A program made the position numbers and the translations under genes. Of a stretch of 64,000 bases of DNA, positions 1 to 5,648 are shown one piece after another (the stretch's first letter is position 1; the number at the start of each line of letters is the position of its first letter). The stretch is from F-183 sp964627455 (lineage in GTDB: Bacteria; Acidobacteriota; Terriglobia; Bryobacterales; Bryobacteraceae), in assembly GCA_964627455.1 (NCBI GenBank), contig CAZVKC010000014.1, positions 1 through 64,000 on the forward strand, in the 5' to 3' direction. The notes under the pieces were generated by a model that was not told the DNA's origin, did not search any database, and saw only the letters and a list, made by a program, of their open reading frames with translations.

Positions 1-53
1 GCGAAGGCGGCCGCACGGTCGGCGCGGGCACCGTGGCCGAGATCATCGAGTAG
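1..53 (+). CDS. tuf: Elongation factor Tu, C-terminal end only (partial)
   Basis: Only the last sixteen codons and the TAG stop lie in the window. The readable residues end in GGRTVGAGTVAEIIE, the near-invariant C-terminus of bacterial EF-Tu, the GTPase that delivers aminoacyl-tRNA to the ribosome. The following tRNA-Trp, secE, nusG and rplK genes form the standard neighbourhood of tuf in many bacteria, which supports the call. The gene is cut by the window edge, not by a mutation. Confidence 0.93.
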   Translation, partial: EGGRTVGAGTVAEIIE

Positions 54-120
54 TTCGAAAAAGTGTTATTCTAGACGATGGCGGGCCGGTCACAAGCGCC
101 GGTCCGCCAGTACGTTGTTA

Positions 121-194
121 AGGGGCATAGGCTAACGGTAAACCAGCGGTCTCCAAAACCGCCTTTGGGGGTTCGAATCCCTCTGCCCCTGCCA
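121..194 (+). tRNA. trnW: tRNA-Trp (anticodon CCA)
   Basis: A cloverleaf can be folded by eye. The acceptor stem AGGGGCA (121-127) pairs with TGCCCCT (184-190). The anticodon stem GCGGT/ACCGC (146-150, 158-162) closes the loop CTCCAAA with anticodon CCA at 153-155. The T stem GGGGG/CCCTC encloses TTCGAAT. The discriminator is G191 and a CCA end (192-194) is encoded in the DNA. It lies between tuf and secE, a common place for tRNA-Trp. Confidence 0.96.
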
Positions 195-242
195 AACCAA
201 CAACCCCAACAGCAGTAGACGAGATTTTAATTCCGGAACAGT

Positions 243-497
243 ATGGCCGTGGCTGAAGCAACCAATCCCGAAACATCTGTAACCGCCAAGGCAACTGGCT
301 GGTTGCAGCAAACCCGCGACTACATCGACGAGCTTAAGAAGGAAATGAAGATGGTCAGCTGGCCGTCTCGCGACCAGGTCGTGTCCACCACGATGGTCGT
401 GATCGCCGCGATCTTCGCCTTCGCCCTGTATTTCTGGGTCGTGGACCTCGCGATTGGCCGCGCGATCACGAAGCTGTTCGATTCGCTGACCAAGTAA
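243..497 (+). CDS. secE: Preprotein translocase subunit SecE
   Basis: This 84-residue protein matches the short, single-span form of SecE, the clamp subunit of the SecYEG protein-conducting channel. An N-terminal polar region is followed by the amphipathic motif DELKKEMKMVSWPSR, typical of SecE (the K-x-V-x-W-P-[ST] signature). One hydrophobic segment follows at about residues 50-70 (VVIAAIFAFALYFWVVDLA). The ATG at 243 has no strong ribosome binding site. The gene sits 45 bases upstream of nusG, the usual secE-nusG pairing, and is very likely co-transcribed with it. Confidence 0.95.
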   Translation: MAVAEATNPETSVTAKATGWLQQTRDYIDELKKEMKMVSWPSRDQVVSTTMVVIAAIFAFALYFWVVDLAIGRAITKLFDSLTK

Positions 498-542
498 CAA
501 CGCCCGACGACGACGAGAGTAGAGCAAGGGAGCGCACCGCCC

Positions 543-1208
543 ATGAGCGACCCGCAGCAAGATTTTTATCCCGAAGAGCAACAACAGCCGGAAGAATCCG
601 CCGACGCTGCTGGCGAAGCATTCGCTCCCGCACCGGAACACGAGGAAGAAGCCGCGCTTCCCGTTCCCGAACCCAGCAACAAAAACTGGTACATCATCCA
701 CACCTATTCAGGTTTTGAGAACAAGGTCGCTGAGTCGCTGCGCACCCGCGCGCTCGCGTTCGGATTCGCCGATCGCCTTGGCCAGATCCTGATCCCCACC
801 GAAGAAGTCGTCGAACTCCGCAACGGCAAGAAAGTCACATCTAAGCGCCTCCTGTATCCGGGCTATGTGCTCGTCGAGATGGAAATGAGCGACGAGTTGT
901 GGCATGCCGTCAAGAATACCCCCCGCGTCACCGGCTTTGTCGGTGGCGGCAACACCCCGGTTCCGCTGACTGCTGACGAAGTCAATGGAGTCCTCTATCG
1001 CCAGAGCGCCGCTGCTGAAAAGCCGCGTCCGAAGCTCACCTTCGAGAAGAACGAAACCGTGCGCATTATCGACGGACCGTTCACCAACTTCTCGGGCAAG
1101 GTCGACGAGGTCAATCCGGAACGCAACACGTTGCGCGTCATGGTTACGATTTTCGGCCGGTCCACGCCGGTCGAACTCGACTTCCTGCAGGTCGAGAAGA
1201 TTCTGTAG
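543..1208 (+). CDS. nusG: Transcription termination/antitermination factor NusG
   Basis: The 221-residue product is NusG, which binds RNA polymerase and couples it to Rho or the ribosome. About 45 acidic, low-complexity residues precede the core, a common extension. The NGN domain begins at NWYIIHTYSGFENKVAESL and includes YPGYVLVEMEM and TPRVTGFVGGG. The C-terminal KOW domain contains VRIIDGPFTNFSGKVDEV. Order after secE is canonical. The last 40 bases of the gene are repeated after the following run of N, which is an assembly effect and not a second nusG copy. Confidence 0.97.
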   Translation: MSDPQQDFYPEEQQQPEESADAAGEAFAPAPEHEEEAALPVPEPSNKNWYIIHTYSGFENKVAESLRTRALAFGFADRLGQILIPTEEVVELRNGKKVTSKRLLYPGYVLVEMEMSDELWHAVKNTPRVTGFVGGGNTPVPLTADEVNGVLYRQSAAAEKPRPKLTFEKNETVRIIDGPFTNFSGKVDEVNPERNTLRVMVTIFGRSTPVELDFLQVEKIL

Positions 1209-1222
1209 TCGTTCGTAGCAGT

Positions 1223-1322
1223 NNNNNNNNNNNNNNNNNNNNNNNNNNNNNNNNNNNNNNNNNNNNNNNNNNNNNNNNNNNNNNNNNNNNNNNNNNNNNN
1301 NNNNNNNNNNNNNNNNNNNNNN
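1223..1322. other. Assembly gap (100 N) between identical 55-base ends
   Basis: Exactly 100 N. The 55 bases before it (1168-1222) are identical to the 55 after it (1323-1377). This is what a scaffolder leaves when two contigs that overlap by one k-mer are joined with a default spacer. The real sequence probably has one copy and no missing bases, making the nusG-rplK spacer about 98 bases. Confidence 0.9.
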
Positions 1323-1386
1323 CGGTCGAACTCGACTTCCTGCAGGTCGAGAAGATTCTGTAGTCGTTCGTAGCAGTCTGTAGTTG

Positions 1387-1433
1387 AGCCGGCAAAGGCC
1401 GGGCGGTCGCCGCCCCGGTCCGTTTTGCCGGCT
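1387..1433 (+). promoter_or_regulatory. Long hairpin in the leader of rplK
   Basis: The arms AGCCGGCAAA (1387-1396) and TTTGCCGGCT (1424-1433) are perfect complements. Between them GGCCGGGCGG and its near-complement (1410-1421) extend the stem to about 20 pairs. No T run follows, so it is not a simple terminator. It ends 28 bases before the rplK start. A role in processing or ribosomal-protein autoregulation is inference only. Confidence 0.6.
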
Positions 1434-1461
1434 GTAAGTAGAAGTCAGGTAAGTATCATCC

Positions 1462-1890
1462 ATGGCAAAGAAAGTCACAGGACAAGTAAAACTCCAGATC
1501 CCGGCTGGCAAGGCCACGCCGGCGCCTCCTGTCGGTACCGCTCTCGGTCCGCAGGGCGTCAACATCATGGAGTTCTGCAAGCAGTTCAACGCCAAGACCG
1601 CCGGTAAAGATAATGAAGGCCTCATTATCCCCGTCGTCATCACCATCTTTTCGGATCGTTCGTTCACCTTCATCACGAAGACTCCGCCCGTGCCGATTCT
1701 CATTCTGCGCGCGGCGAACATCGCGAAGGGCTCGGCCACTCCGAACAAGACCAAGGTGGGCAAGATCACGCTGAAGCAGGTCGAAGACATCGCGAAGATC
1801 AAGATGCCGGACCTCAACAGCTTTGACTTGCAGGGCGCGATGAATCAGGTCAAAGGAACCGCCCGCTCCATGGGAGTGGACGTCGTCTAA
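1462..1890 (+). CDS. rplK: 50S ribosomal protein L11
   Basis: The product (142 residues) is L11, which binds the GTPase-associated region of 23S rRNA. The N-terminal signature KLQIPAGKATPAPPVGTALG and GPQGVNIMEFCKQFNA is unmistakable, and the C-terminal RNA-binding domain includes KTPPVPILIL and VKGTARSMGVDV. Normally rplK is followed by rplA, rplJ and rplL. Here the next gene, 25 bases downstream, is rpmI, with no gap in between. Confidence 0.97.
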   Translation: MAKKVTGQVKLQIPAGKATPAPPVGTALGPQGVNIMEFCKQFNAKTAGKDNEGLIIPVVITIFSDRSFTFITKTPPVPILILRAANIAKGSATPNKTKVGKITLKQVEDIAKIKMPDLNSFDLQGAMNQVKGTARSMGVDVV

Positions 1891-1915
1891 TTAACAACAG
1901 GTAGCAAGAGAAATC

Positions 1916-2110
1916 ATGCCGAAGCTCAAAACCCACAAAGGCGCTGCGAAGCGCTTCAAGAAGACCGGCACCGGAAAGGTGGCTCGCCGTCACTCGATGG
2001 CCCGCCACATTCTGACGTCGAAGAGCTCGGGCCGCAAGCGCCGCTTGGCGCAGGGAGTGGTGGCGGATCCCGCTGACCAGCCCGCACTCAAGCGCATGCT
2101 GCCCTACTAG
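1916..2110 (+). CDS. rpmI: 50S ribosomal protein L35
   Basis: A 64-residue, very basic protein beginning MPKLKTHKGAAKRFKKTGTG, which is the diagnostic L35 N-terminus. HILTSKSSGRKRRL follows and the C-terminus is ALKRMLPY. L35 belongs to the large subunit and is usually encoded between infC and rplT. Here infC is absent and rplK takes its place upstream. The ribosome binding site is weak (AGCAAGAGAAATC before ATG). Confidence 0.96.
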   Translation: MPKLKTHKGAAKRFKKTGTGKVARRHSMARHILTSKSSGRKRRLAQGVVADPADQPALKRMLPY

Positions 2111-2142
2111 CAGGAATTGCACGCGGTGCGGACAGTGCTCAT

Positions 2143-2208
2143 GACGGCAATCGAGCCGTCGCACGTTGCCTGTCGCGCCCGCATCCGTCCCGGCTTTATC
2201 AGGACGGA
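2143..2208 (+). promoter_or_regulatory. Two hairpins between rpmI and rplT (possible L20 autoregulatory leader)
   Basis: GACGGC (2143-2148) and GCCGTC (2155-2160) form one hairpin. TCCGTCC (2184-2190) and GGACGGA (2202-2208) form a second, ending six bases before the rplT ribosome binding site (AAAGGAG, 2215-2221). The rpmI-rplT spacer is 118 bases, long for this gene pair. L20 is known in other bacteria to repress its own operon by binding mRNA structures; that this is such a site is inference. Confidence 0.45.
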
Positions 2209-2228
2209 AGACTGAAAGGAGAAAATAC

Positions 2229-2594
2229 GTGCCTAGAGTAAAACGTGGTACTCACCGCCGCGCGAGTCGCAAGAAGACACTGGCTCTCGCGTCCGGCTTC
2301 TTCCTCACCAAGAGCAAACTCTACCGCGCCGCGCAGGAAGCGGTCGAGCGTTCGCTCCGGTTCGGCTATGTTGGCCGCAAGCGTAAGAAGCGCGACTACC
2401 GGTCGCTCTTCATCGTCCGCATCAACGCGGGCGCGAAAGCTGCGGGCATCTCGTACAGCAAGTTCATGAACGGCCTCAAGAAGGCTGGTGTGGACCTCAA
2501 CCGCAAGATGCTGGCCGACCTCGCCGCGAACGATCCGCAAGGGTTCGCTCAACTGGTGGAACAAGCCAAGGCTGCACTCGCCGCCAAAGCCTGA
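2229..2594 (+). CDS. rplT: 50S ribosomal protein L20
   Basis: The product (121 residues) is L20, an early-assembly 23S rRNA binding protein. It carries the family motifs MPRVKRGTHRRASRKK, KSKLYRAAQEAVERS, YVGRKRKKRDYRSLFI and the C-terminal GLKKAGVDLNRKMLADLA. The start is the GTG at 2229: it gives the canonical MPRVKRG N-terminus and lies seven bases after AAAGGAG. A longer frame opens upstream at 2166, but those residues are unlike L20. The gene is followed by a strong terminator. Confidence 0.97.
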   Translation: MPRVKRGTHRRASRKKTLALASGFFLTKSKLYRAAQEAVERSLRFGYVGRKRKKRDYRSLFIVRINAGAKAAGISYSKFMNGLKKAGVDLNRKMLADLAANDPQGFAQLVEQAKAALAAKA

Positions 2595-2613
2595 CACTGA
2601 CTACAGAAAACTG

Positions 2614-2652
2614 AAAAGGCCGGATCCCTCGAGAGAGGCATCCGGCCTTTTT
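2614..2652 (+). terminator. Rho-independent terminator after rplT
   Basis: AAAAGGCCGGAT (2614-2625) pairs with ATCCGGCCTTTT (2640-2651). The inner stem is CCTC/GAGG with a GAGA loop and the hairpin runs into T residues. It lies 20 bases after the rplT stop and closes the translation-gene block. Confidence 0.9.
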
Positions 2653-2688
2653 GCTTGTGTGCCGCCCATGCGCAACGGAGTGAGCGGA

Positions 2689-2967
2689 TCAGCCGAGTAT
2701 AGCGAGTAGATGTTGTTGCACTTCGTCGAAGGTCCGGATGGCTGCGATGTTGGCCTCACCGGCATTGCGAGCCTGCATCAAGGCGATCGTTTCCGCGCTG
2801 ATGTCCACAATGTCGACCGGTTGTGCGTCGCCGAGCCCGCCACCTCCGCTGGTCTTCGACAGGAGGCTGGTGAAAGCCGCGGGCAGACGCGAGAGCCGCT
2901 TGGCAGATTCCGCAATCTGCGCCTCCGCGCGTTGTAGTCCCTCCAATGATGGAGTTATGCCGCTCAT
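2689..2967 (-). CDS. Small protein with flagellar rod/hook-like C-terminal motif
   Basis: This 92-residue protein is not assigned to a named family. An N-terminal polar helix and a Gly-rich linker (TSGGGGLGDAQ) lead to a C-terminal stretch, VDISAETIALMQARNAGEAN then IAAIRTFDEV. That stretch follows the pattern of the C-terminal helix of rod and hook proteins (FlgC/FlgE/FlgG type). No other flagellar gene is in the window, so a flagellar role cannot be claimed. The ATG at 2967 is preferred over an upstream GTG because AGAGGA lies seven bases before it. It is downstream of fabI on the same strand with a 74-base spacer. Confidence 0.6.
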   Translation of the reverse strand: MSGITPSLEGLQRAEAQIAESAKRLSRLPAAFTSLLSKTSGGGGLGDAQPVDIVDISAETIALMQARNAGEANIAAIRTFDEVQQHLLAILG

Positions 2968-3041
2968 TTGCACGTCCTCTGACTGAGCATATCGGCAGCA
3001 GGACTCAACTTTGAGAAGTTTTTCTTCGCGAATGCGCCGTG

Positions 3042-3809
3042 CTACATCGCCATGATCTGGAAGCCGGCGTCCACGTAGAGGACATTGCCGGTCACGCCGC
3101 GGCCGAGATCCGAGGCCAGGAATACTGCCGTATCCGCCACCTCTGCCGGATCCGTATTGCGGCGCAGCGGAGCCTTGCCTTCCACAGCTTCCAGCATTTT
3201 CATGAAGTCCTTGATGCCGCGCGCGGAAGCGGTCTTGATCGCACCCGCTGAAATCGCATTCACGCGGATATTCGAGGCGCCGAGATCATAGGCCAGGTAC
3301 CGCACGGAACTCTCGAGCGCCGCCTTGGCCACTCCCATCACGTTGTAGTTCGGCAACACGCGCACGGCGCCGAGGTACGACAGCGTCATGATGCTGCCAC
3401 CGCGGGTCATCAGGGGCGTGAGTGCGTTCGCGACGGCAACCAGGGAATAGGCGCTAATGTCATGCGCCATTCGAAAACCCTCGCGCGAGGTCTTCACGAA
3501 CGGCTGGCTCAGATCCTCTTTGTTCGCAAACGCGATCGAGTGGACCACGGTATCGATCGGCGCGTACTCTTTCAACTGCTCGGTCAGCGAAGCGAGCTCT
3601 TCGTCTTTGGTGACGTCGCACAGCAGCACCGCCGCAGCGCCGATCTCTGCCGCCATCTCGTCGACCGTCTTCTTCAGGCGGTCGTTCTGGCAGGTGAGGA
3701 TCACGCGCGCCCCTTCCCGGCGCATTGCGACCGCGATCGCGTAGGCGATGCTCCACTTGTTGACCACGCCCAGGATCACAGCGGTCTTGTCCGCAAGCAA
3801 ATTCGACAT
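3042..3809 (-). CDS. fabI: Enoyl-[acyl-carrier-protein] reductase (NADH), FabI type
   Basis: The 255-residue product is FabI, the short-chain dehydrogenase that reduces trans-2-enoyl-ACP in the last step of each fatty-acid elongation cycle. The cofactor motif near the N-terminus is GVVNKWSIAYAIA, close to the usual FabI form. The catalytic Tyr-x6-Lys is in NYNVMGVAKAALESS, after SIMTLSYLGAVRVLPN. NAISAGAIKTASARGI is the substrate-loop region and the length is typical. It lies 22 bases after the stop of the VOC/mutarotase gene on the same strand and could be co-transcribed, though the functions have no obvious link. Confidence 0.95.
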   Translation of the reverse strand: MSNLLADKTAVILGVVNKWSIAYAIAVAMRREGARVILTCQNDRLKKTVDEMAAEIGAAAVLLCDVTKDEELASLTEQLKEYAPIDTVVHSIAFANKEDLSQPFVKTSREGFRMAHDISAYSLVAVANALTPLMTRGGSIMTLSYLGAVRVLPNYNVMGVAKAALESSVRYLAYDLGASNIRVNAISAGAIKTASARGIKDFMKMLEAVEGKAPLRRNTDPAEVADTAVFLASDLGRGVTGNVLYVDAGFQIMAM

Positions 3810-3831
3810 AAACTCTCAGTTTACCAACCCC

Positions 3832-5643
3832 TTACTTGAGAACCACAGCGCCGTGCTCGATCCACGCGTCCGCGGGATCCGACTCGGTGAGAAAGATCGT
3901 GTATTCGGTGGTCGCTTTTGAGCGTGCGCCGATCCAGCGGAAGGCCGGCGTCCCTTCGAGCGACGAGCCTCGTTCGATGGACTTCTTCAAACCCTCGGCG
4001 TACGGCGTAGATCCGAACTCGATGCCTCGCGCCACCACCAGTCGGTTCCACGGCTTGCTCGCGATGTTGTGGTTCTCCTGCCAGTCGCCGACCCAGGGAT
4101 TGCCTTCCGAAGGGTAGACGTAGCCGATGGCGAGCGGGCGGTCCGCGTGCCGCATGGTGAAGAATTGGGACTGTCGCGCGGGATCCATGCGGATCGCGGT
4201 GTAGCTCCCGGCGGGAGTTTGACCGGGCATCGTGCGAAGGCGCAACGCGGGATCCTTTGCAGAAATCCGCATCACCGACTTGCCGGGTTCGACGAAGGGC
4301 GGGCCAAAGGTGGCGTGTTGCATCCAGTTCACGGGACGATCGAAGTCCAGCAGGTTCTGGACCATCTCACTCACGTGGACCTGCAGCATCCCGCGCGGCA
4401 GCGTCACCGTGCGTTCGACGCGGAAGTGCGTTTTGGGAAGTTCCGCGCCGTAACGCAGGATCGCGGCCTGATCCGTGACCCGACGATCGAGTTCCTTCCA
4501 TTCGACGATCGGCGCCTCGCCGTGATTGCCGAGTCCGGCGGCGATCTCTTCGGGTGACGACGGCGGACCGTAGAACGGAAAGCACAGCAGGTGCCCCATG
4601 TATCCCGCCGACAGCCACCGGTGCGGATCATCGCCATAGGTCGCGTTGTGTTCCGCATCGCGGTAGGTGTGCGAATCGATGGTCGGGTAGTGCGGCACGC
4701 GCATGGGATTCAGGTCGCGCGCGGGATCCCCGGTCATTTGCCGGATCTCCGCGATATGCCCGCCGCCCCTTAATAGCGCCACGCGCATGAGGCCGTTCTC
4801 GAGGATCCACGCATCGCGCCCGTACACCTTCTCCTCGCGGATCGACGCGGCCGGGACCTTCTTCACGATCTGGATTTCCGTGCGAGTCCCGTCGGGATCG
4901 AACAGGTTCATCGCCCACAGTTGTTCCGCATTGACCTTGGGGGCCGGCGCCTCCGACGCTCCGCGCGTCAGCAGCGCCCGATGCACGGCGTGGATGTCGC
5001 GGACGGCGAAGTTCACGTGATTCTTCGAGCCAATGGATTTCCGGTTCAACTCGCCGTCGTACACCATCAGTTCCACGATGTCGCCGCGGGCCGAGTCGGG
5101 GAATTTGTACTTGATCAGCCGCAGGTCGCCGGGCTTGGGTTCATAGCGCCAGTATTCGGTGAGTCCCAGTGTGTCGCGGTAGAACTTCTCCATCGCCGCG
5201 AGGTTGGATTTCCGCGCCAGCACGCCGACATGTTCGAGATGGGTCGAGATCGCATCAGAACCCGAAGACGAACCGGTTGCCGGTGCCTGAAACCGCCACA
5301 CCGAGCCGTCGGGATCCCGCACCGTGAAACTGCCGCCACGAATGGCATCCGGCTTCGAACCCGCTTTCACGAGCCGCGCACGCCACGCACGAACATCCTT
5401 CACGCTCACCACGGTTTCGATGAGCCGGATCTTCTCACTCTCCGGCAATCCCGCCACCAGTCGAATCGTCTGCTGCGGACTCACGATTACCAGCGCCTCG
5501 CCGGCGCCCTTGCTTTCCACGGGAAACCCGAGATACTTCCCGTAATGCCGCTTCGCCCCGTCGAGATCCGACACGCGCAGCGCGACCGAAGAAATGCCGT
5601 CCATCGCGACTACCGCAGCAACAAGCGTGATCACAGACAACAT
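3832..5643 (-). CDS. Fusion protein: two glyoxalase/VOC domains plus a mutarotase-like domain
   Basis: The protein has 603 residues. A hydrophobic N-terminus (MLSVITLVAAVVAMDGI) could be a weak signal. Residues of about 15-115 and 130-255 look like two vicinal-oxygen-chelate domains. The first has SSVALRVSDLDGAKRHYGKY and DPDGSVWRF; the second has LEHVGVLARKSNLAAMEKFY, KNHVNFAVRDI and FDPDGTRTEIQIV. From about 275 to the end the sequence resembles galactose-mutarotase/aldose-1-epimerase-like proteins of Acidobacteriota (ENGLMRVALLRGGGHIAEI, NWMQHATFGPPFVEPG). The substrate is unknown. The ATG at 5643 lies five bases after the upstream gene's stop, with GGAGG inside that gene's end, so the two are translationally coupled. 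Domain calls are from motif reading, without a search. Confidence 0.75.
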   Translation of the reverse strand: MLSVITLVAAVVAMDGISSVALRVSDLDGAKRHYGKYLGFPVESKGAGEALVIVSPQQTIRLVAGLPESEKIRLIETVVSVKDVRAWRARLVKAGSKPDAIRGGSFTVRDPDGSVWRFQAPATGSSSGSDAISTHLEHVGVLARKSNLAAMEKFYRDTLGLTEYWRYEPKPGDLRLIKYKFPDSARGDIVELMVYDGELNRKSIGSKNHVNFAVRDIHAVHRALLTRGASEAPAPKVNAEQLWAMNLFDPDGTRTEIQIVKKVPAASIREEKVYGRDAWILENGLMRVALLRGGGHIAEIRQMTGDPARDLNPMRVPHYPTIDSHTYRDAEHNATYGDDPHRWLSAGYMGHLLCFPFYGPPSSPEEIAAGLGNHGEAPIVEWKELDRRVTDQAAILRYGAELPKTHFRVERTVTLPRGMLQVHVSEMVQNLLDFDRPVNWMQHATFGPPFVEPGKSVMRISAKDPALRLRTMPGQTPAGSYTAIRMDPARQSQFFTMRHADRPLAIGYVYPSEGNPWVGDWQENHNIASKPWNRLVVARGIEFGSTPYAEGLKKSIERGSSLEGTPAFRWIGARSKATTEYTIFLTESDPADAWIEHGAVVLK

Positions 5644-5648
5644 GGCTG

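Noticed and set aside
1168..1377. Apparent direct repeat or duplicated nusG end
   Set aside because: The copies sit exactly at the N run and are exactly 55 bases, as at 24232-24441. This is an assembly overlap, not biology.
708..1817. 369-residue minus-strand frame over nusG-rplK
   Set aside because: Antisense to nusG and rplK and spans N; repeated peptide parts come from the 55-base assembly duplicate.
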